Notes under the pieces: model-generated
The model's input: only the letters and a program-made list of their open reading frames with translations
The model's database searches: none
Told to the model about the DNA's origin: nothing
In this document: in pieces, positions 17,917 to 27,541 of the stretch
How positions within the stretch are numbered: the stretch's first letter is position 1
How the letters are laid out: every line of letters begins with the position of its first letter
Made by a program: the position numbers and the translations under genes
DNA from: Paludibacteraceae bacterium
GTDB lineage: Bacteria; Bacteroidota; Bacteroidia; Bacteroidales; Paludibacteraceae
Direction of reading: 5' to 3'
Assembly: GCA_017550335.1 (NCBI GenBank)
Contig: JAFZPM010000014.1
Coordinates: 62,001-126,000 of the forward strand
Length of the DNA stretch: 64,000 bases

Positions 17917-20706
17917 TTATAAATCGACAATATTTTTGAATTTTTTATCACATAACTCGAAAAGAAATTTATTTATTTTGCTCGATTTGCTGTAAATCAA
18001 TACTATGTCCGTATTAGGTCTTACACCACCACAATATACCATGTCTTTATATTCTGGCACATATTCCATCAAGATATAAGATTTGACATCGATAAAAGAT
18101 GAAAAATATTTATTTTTATACGGATCCGATTCAGTAAATTTTTCTTTATCCCCGATTATTTCTCGTATGTATTCATAGAACACACAAAACTCCTCGAGCG
18201 TGATAGATTTCAAGGCGGCTTTTACTATTTCAACCTCTTTTGGCTGTATAGGCTTCCCTTCTTTCACCTCCTTAAGAATAGAACGGACAACACTAGGGGT
18301 CAGAATCATGTCCTTTTCGTCCACCCGAGAGCCATTCACTCCTTGGAAATCCTTTTTTTCGCACGAGAAGGAGAGTGCTTTCGCAACTTTACATATAACA
18401 GAAGCGTTCACTTTAAATACAGGGGTATCTGCTTCCCTACCATTACCATTACGGTCGAAAAAGAGATGCTGTTGTATTATCGCTTCAAAAATATTAGCCA
18501 AAAAGTCGTAATCTTTTTTCACATTTTCAGACAAACCTGACCCAAGGACAGAAGAAGGACGCACCTTCCCTTCTGTACTTTCATTGAGAGAAAAGTCTTT
18601 CCCCAGGTTGGCAGGTTTATTTTTTAAGGCATCAGCCAATAACTCTCGCAAATCTCTCATGCCTTTTTGTATTCTATTTACCAACAAATTAGCTACCAGC
18701 AGTTCATAAGCTTTTACATCCTGCTCCTTATCACCAGTTCTACCTGAATTAAGCAATTCATCGATTCTACTTGTATCGAATTTTCCTACATTGGAAGAAC
18801 TTGTATCAAACTTACTGATATCGAGTTTACCTGCCGTATCTAGCTTACCTGTTGTATCAAGCCTACCAGTTATATCTAGTGATGTATCAAGTTTACCTGA
18901 GCCAGGGACACTTGAACTAGAGCCAGTAACAGCAAATGCCTTATCAACAATTTTCACGTCAATAAACTGGAAAAAATTCCTCAATTTATTCGGAGCAAAA
19001 GCGGAATAACTTGGGGTTATATAACTCACAAGGAATGTAGATGAAGCATCCACGCATAAAATCGAAGTTAACGCAGACTGCATTTTATGAATTAACGACG
19101 AATTCAAACGACGCACATCACATTTCTTTGCTGTTTTTTGGGCAATATCGAACACAAGCACTTCACCCGTAAGCTCTTCACCTGTATTAGGATTTTCGGA
19201 GGACGACTGCTGGTCGGATAAATCCGACAACTGAGATTCTATATCCGGTCTTTTTGTCTCGAACGTATTGACAAGCACATCAAGTTGATCTTTCGACACA
19301 CCCCTTTTGTCGACACCAAAGGTTTTTACATTTACAGATGTGATTCCATATTTCTTAAGAGATTCCTCAAGCTTCGATTTAACCTCACTCACATCTTTTC
19401 CATAACAATTCTGGAAGAACAACATGTCACACGCTTTCCGAGAAAGGAAAGGCTTCGGATAAGAGATCGAGTTCTCGCACAAGGAGAATGGATTCCAATA
19501 CGGGTTCAATTCTTTACTGTCATAATAAAACGGAATACTATTTTCCCCAATTGCACAATAAGAGTTTTTCGGCACAAAACTTATTTCAACCTTCGGCGCC
19601 ATATCACTGCCAACGTATTTAGTCTCATAAAACGATAACCTTAGAGCATCAATCCGACGGAGAAGTTTATTCAACACTTTGCAATCATTCTCATATGACA
19701 AGTCTTTCCGCACAGGGCAGAAACGATACTTGTACACATTATCATCATCATCGGTCTTCCCAATCACGACGCAATGATTCAGCCACTCATTCTGGGTCCG
19801 AATGAATGGATATTTCCCTACAAAGTCATTATAGAAAGAGACGAATTCATTGACCGCATCACTCACATCTTTCTGGAAAAGGAGAAAGAATTGTGGAATT
19901 TCCGTACTTTCATCTATACTTTTTCTATCAGCGCATTTATTAAAATAATCCACACAATTTCTCAGCCTATTGATATTCTTACTCATTTCCGGGGAAACGG
20001 AAGTCCAATCGACACTTCCAAGTACCGTAACAATATCAGAGACAGACTTCCCAAGTAATTGGGAATTATTGCAATACAAATCTTTTGTTTTATCCGACAA
20101 CACATTAACATTCGTCATCATCTCAAACCCAGTCAGCGGTTCCACACGGGAAAAAACATCAATGGGAGTAAGTTTACTATACATTGGTTTACGATCCAGG
20201 CCTGCAACCAACCTAGGACGGACTTCATATTGTTGTTGAGTATATTCGATATCACAAGTTAATTGGTTACACTGGACCATTTTTTCACCTGAAAAAGATA
20301 CCCCAAGTACCACCACGTATTTTTCAGGTGAAGGAACCCCTAATAGAATGTTCTCAACGCCATGTTCCATAGCATCATTCTTATCCTCGTATAAGGGATA
20401 GCTGTATAACGGCTTGCCATTATGGACCCCAAAACTCGGATCCAAAAGTTTTGGATAACAGCGATATGTCTTATCCTTAGGGAAATGGATGAGATATCCA
20501 TCAGCAGTGATCGCAGTGCCCGCCTTAACCGTCAAAGCACCATTTTGATAGCTATATGTGAGGCCTTCAATGATACCCACTCCAATAAGATTGGCACGGG
20601 TCAACCGATCCTGCTGATCGAGATATCCAACAGAATTATTCAGCAATTCACTCGTCAGCAACTGACCGGAATTAAAATTTGGGTATACGAAATTCGTCTG
20701 TTCCAT
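17917..20706 (-). CDS. Large last protein of the eCIS operon, possibly fibre-like
   Basis: A 929-residue protein I do not recognise confidently. The first 80 residues contain YPNFNSGQLLTSELLNN, YLDQQDRLTRANLIGVGI and LTVKAGTAITADGYLIHF, a pattern I associate with baseplate or fibre proteins of phage-tail-like particles. The middle is long and without clear motif. Residues about 600-645 hold short repeats of the LDTTGK kind (see separate entry). No signal peptide or membrane segment is seen, in keeping with a particle assembled in the cytosol. It is last in the operon, after the large baseplate proteins, a position where target-recognition or decoration proteins are often found. The gene looks more AT-rich than the core eCIS genes, suggesting faster turnover. 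Function is inferred from context only. Confidence 0.6.
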   Translation of the reverse strand: MEQTNFVYPNFNSGQLLTSELLNNSVGYLDQQDRLTRANLIGVGIIEGLTYSYQNGALTVKAGTAITADGYLIHFPKDKTYRCYPKLLDPSFGVHNGKPLYSYPLYEDKNDAMEHGVENILLGVPSPEKYVVVLGVSFSGEKMVQCNQLTCDIEYTQQQYEVRPRLVAGLDRKPMYSKLTPIDVFSRVEPLTGFEMMTNVNVLSDKTKDLYCNNSQLLGKSVSDIVTVLGSVDWTSVSPEMSKNINRLRNCVDYFNKCADRKSIDESTEIPQFFLLFQKDVSDAVNEFVSFYNDFVGKYPFIRTQNEWLNHCVVIGKTDDDDNVYKYRFCPVRKDLSYENDCKVLNKLLRRIDALRLSFYETKYVGSDMAPKVEISFVPKNSYCAIGENSIPFYYDSKELNPYWNPFSLCENSISYPKPFLSRKACDMLFFQNCYGKDVSEVKSKLEESLKKYGITSVNVKTFGVDKRGVSKDQLDVLVNTFETKRPDIESQLSDLSDQQSSSENPNTGEELTGEVLVFDIAQKTAKKCDVRRLNSSLIHKMQSALTSILCVDASSTFLVSYITPSYSAFAPNKLRNFFQFIDVKIVDKAFAVTGSSSSVPGSGKLDTSLDITGRLDTTGKLDTAGKLDISKFDTSSSNVGKFDTSRIDELLNSGRTGDKEQDVKAYELLVANLLVNRIQKGMRDLRELLADALKNKPANLGKDFSLNESTEGKVRPSSVLGSGLSENVKKDYDFLANIFEAIIQQHLFFDRNGNGREADTPVFKVNASVICKVAKALSFSCEKKDFQGVNGSRVDEKDMILTPSVVRSILKEVKEGKPIQPKEVEIVKAALKSITLEEFCVFYEYIREIIGDKEKFTESDPYKNKYFSSFIDVKSYILMEYVPEYKDMVYCGGVRPNTDIVLIYSKSSKINKFLFELCDKKFKNIVDL
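18770..18910 (-). repeat. Short LDTxGK-type repeats inside the last eCIS gene
   Basis: About seven imperfect copies of a 6 to 9 residue unit built on Lys/Arg-Leu/Phe-Asp-Thr/Ile (for example LDITGRLDTTGKLDTAGKLD) span residues about 600-645 of the 929-residue protein. At DNA level the words TATCAAG and TTACCTG recur. The stretch is probably a flexible linker between two halves and could change length by slippage. Confidence 0.7.
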
Positions 20707-20815
20707 AATAATTACGATTATATCTTAAGCATATCAAACATGTACATTATACTTGATTCATTAGACCGAGATGGGATCATCAAGGACAACCGCCATCCGT
20801 TAAAACAAGACCACT

Positions 20816-23800
20816 TCATTTCTTCTTTTTTTCCGTAGTCTTCTTCGTGACTTTCTCCAAAGCTTTCTCCGTAGCCTTCTTCGAAGATATCTCCGTAGTC
20901 TTCTTCGAAGATTTCACAGAGGACTTCTCCACTGTCTTTCCCGTGGCCGTCTTTGAGGAATTATCCGAAGCCTTCTCCGTGGCCTTGCTCGAAAGTTTCT
21001 CCGTGGCCTTCTCCAATGGTTTTTCCACTATCTTTTCCGTGACCGTCTTTGAGATATTATCCGATATCTTCTCCGACGTCTTGTCCGAGACCTTCTCCGT
21101 AATCTTCCCCGATGCTTTTTCCACTACCTTTTCCGTGACCGTCTTCGAGGAATTATCCGAAGTCTTTCCTGTCGTCTTGTTCGAGACCTTCTCCGTAGCC
21201 TTCTCCAATGACCCATCAGAGGAGCTTCCCGAATTTAGGTCAGCATGAGCCTTCTCACTTTGCGTTGTACTGTTCTCGGAATCCTTTTCAGGAAGTTTAG
21301 AATCAGTATTTTTCTGCGAGGTGGAAGAAGTCTTCCCATTTACAGATCCATCATTCGACTCTTGGGAGTCCTTCCTTTGAGAATCGGACAAAGACCCTAA
21401 AATCTGAGGCAAGCCATTCAACCCCTGCACGATGGAAGAGATCGGTTCCCGCAGAGCCGGCTCAATGGTCAGACGTGTCTTAGCAGGTTTAGTTACAACA
21501 TCTTCCGGCAAGACAACAAAGCCAAGTTGTTGCACGCTTGAGTCCAAAGGATCCGCACAAGGATAGAAATTCCTAAAATGATCGAACACATTTTTTATGC
21601 GGGAAGGATTCGCCTTTACATTTTCGTCAAACGAATTAGAACCCGAATACAAATCTTCCAGCAAATCTTCCACCTCCTTCATGACAGACTGAGGAACCCA
21701 ACATATTTTCGAGATGACATGAGCAGGCAACTCTTCACGAATCACATTCTCCACAAAATCCCTATATCCAGATTCTCTAGTAAACGACAACCAGCCAGGG
21801 AGAACCACTGTGACATGAAACGAATATGGATCTTTAACCAAGGAGATCGAATTCATCCTCTCAACCATATCAGCGGCAGGTTTATCTTCCGCCAGCCTCA
21901 AGAAGTCTTTGTTATCCAAGGAATCCTTGCCATAAGGGAGGAAGAGAATATGTTCCAATATGTGCAGCGCGAATGGGGCAACGAGCTTGGAAGAGTCAAC
22001 ATTTTCACCAGGCTGTGTCATGCGCACACTGCAATCATCGATGTTATTAATCCCTAACTTAGCTAAGATTCTTCTCTCCACACCACTATACACCCACGAT
22101 GCATCCTTACTTCGGACATCGGTTGAGAGAGAGCGGTTCTTGCCCAATACAGAATATTGTTTCAAGAAGCATTTTTTATCTTCTATTATTCCATCAATAC
22201 CCTCCTCATTTTGTTGGACACGTCCATAACTTGCCATATTCTCTTTCAGATTAAAATAGGAAGGAGAAAGCACATCGTATTCCTGTAAAAGGCCTTCATA
22301 TTCAGGGAAAGTCTCACCAAAGCGGGACAATAAATGGTCTAGGGCTTTCCCCCGAGTGGTCCTTCTTTTATCCTCAAAAACACTTTGGAACTGCAGGTCG
22401 TCATACTTGAGTATTTCAGAGATGTTGGCCACTTCATCATCCGACAAAAAGCCATGGAACCATGCCACATCCGGATCAGTCTCTCCTCCTTCGGCGGACA
22501 AAAGAGAATCAAGGGAACTCAACCGCACCAAATAATCGGATAGGAATTGATCGAAAAGGGACAAATACCCCTTTAATTGTTTGGCTCGACCTCTCAGTAA
22601 CGGAGAATCACACAAAAGGGGAGTGGTTCGTCCTACCCTATAGCACTGCGGAAGGATATTCTGAAAGGAATAATATTGCCGCGTATTCCTATACTTGCTT
22701 TCTATAGGTGGCATATCCAGAAAATTCTTCTTTTCAAGAGCTTCCCCACCAAGCAAGGCCGAACCAGCATCTTCCGCAGAGAATTGGAGTCGAATAGGGA
22801 AGCCATTTCTTTGCACATATATATGATTCAAGCAATACTGTCCGTTCGGTTCGCACAAAGGGGAAAGCACGAAGCAGTTCTCATCTTCATACCTTAAACT
22901 TACCATTTGCTCGGACATATCCACTCTGTTCCTATTTTCATCATCAACCACGAAATGGATGTGCGGCACGCCCAACACACCCTCAACATTCATAATAACA
23001 TTGATGATGTCGGAGACAAATAATTTGTTTTTCTTGTCATAGCGTTTCAATTCGTCATAATCTATAAATCCCAAGAAACTCGATTCGTCACCGAAATAGG
23101 AACCCTGAAAAATCTCATCGAACGATTTTCCTTTTTCCTGCAACTCCGACACCGTATAATGACGGATTGAGGGAGTGATATATTCACCAACTCGTTTGTA
23201 TATATCATAGACAATACGAGCCAAATCCGAATACCTGTCGACCTCCAACGACACACAAATGCCAATTTTTATCGGTTTCGAATAGTTCCAAAGATCTGAG
23301 GGGAGGAACCTCTCGCACAAATTCCTATGGCGGTTCAGCAACGCCTCCAATCGGTTCTTTACAGATCTCACATCTCTCTCCGCACACTGGAAACGGACTT
23401 GATATAAGCCATTTACGGTAAAATTCCAAGGGCTATATGTACCAAGTTTCACACTGACTTTTTCCTTATCGTATTTTTCAATCCACACATTCTGAATCTC
23501 CGGGATAGTTTCAAGGATCAGTTTCCGATAGTCGATTGGTGTCAGCGGATTGAACGACAACATTTTCTCAGGATGGAACCATTCCTTTCCCTCCAATTTT
23601 GTTTTAAGTCCATTCGTCAACAAATCCTTTATCTCAAAACTGGTGCGATAAGCAAGGTCGGAAAGGGAGAAACACAATGCCTCCCAAATCGTCACACCTG
23701 GATCGTGCGTATTGAAATCTGTCCAGTTCTGATGGGCTATCTCTTGGATATACTGGAGCCCCACCTCCTTCATTTGGTCATAATCCAAAGGAGACAATGC

Positions 23801-23845
23801 CTCTATCTCTGACAATATGTTATCGTAGTTGGATTCCATTTTCAT
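20816..23845 (-). CDS. eCIS baseplate protein, Afp12/Cis12-like
   Basis: A 1009-residue protein. The N-terminal segment QNWTDFNTHDPGVTIWEALC (about residues 38-58) is the hallmark of large J-type baseplate wedge proteins of contractile injection systems (Afp11/Afp12 families). Family members form the baseplate wedges that surround the spike and trigger sheath contraction. The first 850 residues appear globular; residues about 860-1009 are an unusual low-complexity tail of Lys, Thr, Ser and Glu arranged in 32-residue repeats (separate entry) that I do not expect in the family. The start ATG overlaps the stop of the preceding baseplate gene (23842-23845), so the two are translationally coupled. 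A second in-frame Met is at residue 3. Confidence 0.85.
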   Translation of the reverse strand: MKMESNYDNILSEIEALSPLDYDQMKEVGLQYIQEIAHQNWTDFNTHDPGVTIWEALCFSLSDLAYRTSFEIKDLLTNGLKTKLEGKEWFHPEKMLSFNPLTPIDYRKLILETIPEIQNVWIEKYDKEKVSVKLGTYSPWNFTVNGLYQVRFQCAERDVRSVKNRLEALLNRHRNLCERFLPSDLWNYSKPIKIGICVSLEVDRYSDLARIVYDIYKRVGEYITPSIRHYTVSELQEKGKSFDEIFQGSYFGDESSFLGFIDYDELKRYDKKNKLFVSDIINVIMNVEGVLGVPHIHFVVDDENRNRVDMSEQMVSLRYEDENCFVLSPLCEPNGQYCLNHIYVQRNGFPIRLQFSAEDAGSALLGGEALEKKNFLDMPPIESKYRNTRQYYSFQNILPQCYRVGRTTPLLCDSPLLRGRAKQLKGYLSLFDQFLSDYLVRLSSLDSLLSAEGGETDPDVAWFHGFLSDDEVANISEILKYDDLQFQSVFEDKRRTTRGKALDHLLSRFGETFPEYEGLLQEYDVLSPSYFNLKENMASYGRVQQNEEGIDGIIEDKKCFLKQYSVLGKNRSLSTDVRSKDASWVYSGVERRILAKLGINNIDDCSVRMTQPGENVDSSKLVAPFALHILEHILFLPYGKDSLDNKDFLRLAEDKPAADMVERMNSISLVKDPYSFHVTVVLPGWLSFTRESGYRDFVENVIREELPAHVISKICWVPQSVMKEVEDLLEDLYSGSNSFDENVKANPSRIKNVFDHFRNFYPCADPLDSSVQQLGFVVLPEDVVTKPAKTRLTIEPALREPISSIVQGLNGLPQILGSLSDSQRKDSQESNDGSVNGKTSSTSQKNTDSKLPEKDSENSTTQSEKAHADLNSGSSSDGSLEKATEKVSNKTTGKTSDNSSKTVTEKVVEKASGKITEKVSDKTSEKISDNISKTVTEKIVEKPLEKATEKLSSKATEKASDNSSKTATGKTVEKSSVKSSKKTTEISSKKATEKALEKVTKKTTEKKKK
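20826..21202 (-). repeat. 96-base tandem repeats encoding a charged tail
   Basis: The 3-prime end of the Afp12-like gene carries repeats of 96 bases (32 residues). Units begin with SDNSSKT, SDNISKT and SDNSSKT at residues about 896, 928 and 960, with a partial unit before and a decaying one after. Within each unit there is a four-residue rhythm of xTEK, xVEK or xSEK. The repeated DNA word is close to TCCGTGGCCTTCTCC. The encoded tail ends in EKKKK and is probably extended and highly charged. Confidence 0.85.
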
Positions 23846-26832
23846 TCTGTTTTACACGTGATTTGATGATCTATAGCAGATGTATATATGGCAATAGCGG
23901 ACGTTTCATTCTCTGGAGTAACTGAAATCGACGACTTCACACTGTCCACGAATTCAATATTTTCCAAAAAGGAAACGATATCAGACTCACTCTTCCTCGC
24001 CGTGAAGAAGGCGTCGGAACTATCATCCGACCAAGGCGCTATAAACTTCACCAATCGTTCGGTTATAAGCGATTTATAGTATTTAACATCCACATACCCA
24101 CGTTTCAGATTCACCTCAGCCGTCACACTCATCTTCACGTAAATCGGATCCGCGATTCTTATATCAACAAAAGGAGAAGCGATATCTTTAAGATAGTTGT
24201 ACACCTGGGTTCGAAGCTCTTCGCTAATTTTCGGCTCGCAATAGTTTTTTTGCCTGAAACACCCACTCTTCGGGATAACGACAAGCGTAACGCTCCCCGC
24301 ATTTATCAACCCGTCCTCACCTGTGGTACGGGAACACTTAACCAAAGCGATTTGAGGGAATTTCTCTAATACCAGACGTTCATAGTCCCAGCTTGTCCAC
24401 GCCCTCCCTTTGTGCCGCAACCTTTCACTGACACGGCACTTGAAACTCAGGTCGGACTCGTCTGGTTCACCGAACTCGCCCTCGTAAGGTTGCTTCACCT
24501 TCTTTAACCCAGGGATAACAGACAATGTCTTTTTTATCGTATTGGCGGGTAATATCGTTCCCGCGGTCACAACACCCAATGAGGTTGGACTATATTCCAC
24601 CTCCACAGCCTGTGTGCAGATGTATTGTATCGCTTTATAATTAGACTCCCCCACATCAAAAGAGACTTTGATCTGAACTTGACCCGAAGGGACACCCCCT
24701 TCCGTCAATAACGCCGCTTGTGGAATACGCAGATTGATGACTCCGCTCCTCCGCAACGAAAACGTACTGTCCTTTAGGACATCACGTCCCGAGAAAGAAC
24801 TCCATTCACGATCTGTCGTCATGTAATACCAATTAGGGGAGATGCCAGACGCCAGATTCGCACTCAACAATGGATCAACTCTGAAATACAGAGAGAGAAC
24901 CGTTGATGATGTTATATTCTCGAGACAAATCATAATATCATCTTTGGGAGTTTGGGAAATATTATTCCCAAATTCCGGGAATAAGAGAGGATAATACATT
25001 TCCTTATCCGCACTTTCTTCCTGAACTTTTTCTTTATCAGAAGAAACCGCTTGTTTCATATTCTCATAAACAGGCGGATATTTCGATTCTTTCCCCTCCA
25101 GGGGAGACCTTGAACGAGATCTCTCCACAACAACATCCGTTCCACTTCCACTATCATCAGATCTCACACCCTCAACGTCCAATAATTCCAAAGGAGTAAA
25201 TGCCTTGAATGAGTAATCCCTATCATCGATCGTTATCTTCACACATCCACGGAATGGCTCCTTCAATGTAATGGGCATAGGTTGACTTGCCATAACATCT
25301 GCAGGATCCGATTGATCCTGTTCCTTCACCAAAAAATTCCTAACGGAAGAGAGATTTATGGAATTTTCACTATCGCCTTCATTTCGAGCAAATAAGATAA
25401 AACTCTTTGCCAATTTGGCAGCATTAACATTTTGATCGTAGCATTCAGATTTCAATGTAAATGTAATGAAACCATCTTTATGGACTTCTTCAATATCACC
25501 ATCCGTAACTGATTCATCAAAAGCATTTCTTTTGACACTATCCAACAAGATTTTCGCACTACCACTTTGCTCAACGGCAGATGAGATGGTAAAGTGGTCA
25601 CCCTTTCTACAGATTGAGCCAAACGGCAGCACACCTACTTGGTTAGGGAAGATTCCATACTTATTCTTGATGATAAGATTTTGGCTTTCCCCTATTGTGA
25701 TAATTATTTTTGGATATTCCGATATGAAATTTCTCCACGTGCTCAAATCTTTTGCCTCAAATCGGATAATAGGATCCCGACTGTCGAAACCCTCGCCATG
25801 CGTCTTTTTATCATATGGACAAAGTGTTTCTCCTTCAGGAATTCTAATCGTATTGGATTCATCATCAGTGATGGTATTCCATCCCGACATTCCACTATAC
25901 GTGATTCTAAAATCAGAGCATTTAAAGGAGCTATATTCATTGTACTTAAACTCGATACTAACATCTTCCTCCTGCACATTAAAATAGGGAGAGGAAATAA
26001 AGAACCCATAGTTTGATGGCACAGCGGAAGCTGACGCTCCGGAAGTCGAAGAGGTGCGTCCATTGAGCTGTTCCCCTTGAGTTCCCGTGGATGTGTTTGA
26101 TGCCGACTCGCTCCCGGGAACCATCGGAGTAACAGATGACGAAGACGAAGCATCTCCCAAGAAAGGGGTTAATAATGAAGCGCTCTCGGGGAGTATAACA
26201 TGTTGTGTTTCAGAAGATTCATCATAGACGCATGACCAAAAAGACTTGACCTTCGCCTTGTTCAACACCATGTCGTCCATCGACGCATATGTGATAAGCT
26301 TGCCGGATGCGTCTTTGCCGGCATCGAACAATGTCCCTTTGGGGATGCTCACACTCTCCTGTCCCTTAGCGATATCCAAGAAGAGTGTCACTTTTCCAAC
26401 AACCCCCTTTTTCGGTTCAAACCCCCACACATCTTTATAGAAGAACTGGAGGTGACGTTCCACAATTGAATTAAAGTTCTTCTGTTGCACTTGGTAAAGT
26501 CTCAGGAAGGCCATAATCAGCGCCATATGAGGAGGCACATTTCCTTCCCTCACCATTTTCTCGAGGAGTGACTTTTTCAGGGTCACCTCCGCTTGGGGAT
26601 CATCATTTTCCAAGCCATCGAAAAGAATCCCAAACAAATCGCTCCAATTACCGACTAGCTCGTTATTGTCGTCATAGAGCCCCACATTTTTCGAGAAGAG
26701 CGCCATCTGTCGAAGCAGATCATCAAAAGTACGGCAGTCCAACTTCAGGAAGTCTTCACCTAATTCCCGTGGCAACCGTTCATTTTGTGACATGCCATTG
26801 CTATCCCGCTTATATTCCTGTAAATGGTTCAT
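23842..26832 (-). CDS. eCIS baseplate J-like protein, Afp11/Cis11-like
   Basis: A 996-residue baseplate wedge protein. The N-terminal part contains PPHMALIMAFLRLYQVQQKN and HLQFFYKDVWGFEPKKGV, then the family-typical VTLFLDIAKGQESVSIPKGT describing a threshold for filling with gp6/J-like beta structure. The C-terminal 300 residues include RHKGRAWTSWDYERLVLEKF and VKCSRTTGEDGLINAGSVTL followed by VVIPKSG, matching baseplate J domains. An Asn/Ser/Gly-rich linker lies near residues 240-275. It follows the gp25-like gene by 15 bases and overlaps the Afp12-like gene by four. Its partner in the wedge is probably the next gene. Confidence 0.87.
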   Translation of the reverse strand: MNHLQEYKRDSNGMSQNERLPRELGEDFLKLDCRTFDDLLRQMALFSKNVGLYDDNNELVGNWSDLFGILFDGLENDDPQAEVTLKKSLLEKMVREGNVPPHMALIMAFLRLYQVQQKNFNSIVERHLQFFYKDVWGFEPKKGVVGKVTLFLDIAKGQESVSIPKGTLFDAGKDASGKLITYASMDDMVLNKAKVKSFWSCVYDESSETQHVILPESASLLTPFLGDASSSSSVTPMVPGSESASNTSTGTQGEQLNGRTSSTSGASASAVPSNYGFFISSPYFNVQEEDVSIEFKYNEYSSFKCSDFRITYSGMSGWNTITDDESNTIRIPEGETLCPYDKKTHGEGFDSRDPIIRFEAKDLSTWRNFISEYPKIIITIGESQNLIIKNKYGIFPNQVGVLPFGSICRKGDHFTISSAVEQSGSAKILLDSVKRNAFDESVTDGDIEEVHKDGFITFTLKSECYDQNVNAAKLAKSFILFARNEGDSENSINLSSVRNFLVKEQDQSDPADVMASQPMPITLKEPFRGCVKITIDDRDYSFKAFTPLELLDVEGVRSDDSGSGTDVVVERSRSRSPLEGKESKYPPVYENMKQAVSSDKEKVQEESADKEMYYPLLFPEFGNNISQTPKDDIMICLENITSSTVLSLYFRVDPLLSANLASGISPNWYYMTTDREWSSFSGRDVLKDSTFSLRRSGVINLRIPQAALLTEGGVPSGQVQIKVSFDVGESNYKAIQYICTQAVEVEYSPTSLGVVTAGTILPANTIKKTLSVIPGLKKVKQPYEGEFGEPDESDLSFKCRVSERLRHKGRAWTSWDYERLVLEKFPQIALVKCSRTTGEDGLINAGSVTLVVIPKSGCFRQKNYCEPKISEELRTQVYNYLKDIASPFVDIRIADPIYVKMSVTAEVNLKRGYVDVKYYKSLITERLVKFIAPWSDDSSDAFFTARKSESDIVSFLENIEFVDSVKSSISVTPENETSAIAIYTSAIDHQITCKTE

Positions 26833-26847
26833 ATCTCCTCCTTTTTA

Positions 26848-27231
26848 CTAAAAATAATATGGATAAACCATGTTATACCGAGTGTTAGTTGTACGGATGG
26901 TATAGTTCAGAATCAGGACGAACTTACCATCCATGATCTCCTCAATGTTGACATCCACGCTGTTCAATATGATGCGTGGTTCATACTGACGGACGGTGGT
27001 CTCCACCATTTTCTGGATATGGAGCAACGTCATGCGGTTGTTTGAGGCGTATTGGAATCGTCTCAAATCACATCCGAAATCCGGGTGGAACAAGCGCTCC
27101 CGCACACTTGTCGAGAATAGGATTTTCAGGCTCTGTTCGATTTCCTCTCGCCCCGATACCATCTCCACACCCTCGTATTTATTGAAATGGGGAGGGAAGC
27201 CCCATCCTTTTCCTATGAAATCTTCTGCCAT
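26848..27231 (-). CDS. gp25-like baseplate wedge protein (Cis9)
   Basis: A 127-residue protein of the T4 gp25/Afp9 family. The core REEIEQSLKILFSTSVRERL followed by HPDFGCDLRRFQYA contains the pattern typical of gp25-like proteins, where a conserved Glu-Pro-Arg motif comes later (here YEPRIIL). In contractile particles gp25 links the baseplate wedge to the first sheath ring. Located between PAAR and the Afp11-like gene, the common eCIS order. Confidence 0.92.
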   Translation of the reverse strand: MAEDFIGKGWGFPPHFNKYEGVEMVSGREEIEQSLKILFSTSVRERLFHPDFGCDLRRFQYASNNRMTLLHIQKMVETTVRQYEPRIILNSVDVNIEEIMDGKFVLILNYTIRTTNTRYNMVYPYYF

Positions 27232-27235
27232 ATCA

Positions 27236-27514
27236 TTATCCTCCTATTATCACTGTTGGACATCCCACCACTGCCATGGCTCCACACCCGCATGTGTCAG
27301 TCGTCCGCAACGCTGGCTTTCCACCAATCAACACAGTCGCGCTTCCTGCGACGAAAGGGGTCGAAGGCACATGGGAAGGAGGCGGAATCGGACATGCATG
27401 CATGTCTCCCATCACCGCCGCAGGCATCCCACCTATCATCACCGTCGGCACACCCGGGCCTACCACGACACCTCCGTGGTTGGTCATGTCTCCTACTCTC
27501 ACCGCTGCCGCCAT
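27236..27514 (-). CDS. PAAR-domain spike tip protein (Cis10)
   Basis: A 92-residue PAAR protein that sharpens the tip of the VgrG-like spike. Glycine and proline repeats (VVVGPGVPTVMIGG, GSATVLIGGKPALR, VVGCPTVIIGG) and the His/Cys residues in DMTNHGG, DMHACPIPP and TDTCGCG, which probably bind a metal ion, are visible. Full length for a stand-alone PAAR with no extra toxin domain attached. It lies 4 bases after the gp25-like gene start in reverse order and 27 bases after the spike gene. Confidence 0.95.
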   Translation of the reverse strand: MAAAVRVGDMTNHGGVVVGPGVPTVMIGGMPAAVMGDMHACPIPPPSHVPSTPFVAGSATVLIGGKPALRTTDTCGCGAMAVVGCPTVIIGG

Positions 27515-27541
27515 ATCCTTTCTTCCTTATATTTGTTAATA

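Noticed and set aside
20847..21248. Plus-strand frame rich in Phe, Ser and Val over the repeat region
   Set aside because: It is the complement of the Lys/Glu/Thr repeat tail of the baseplate gene and has no separate support.
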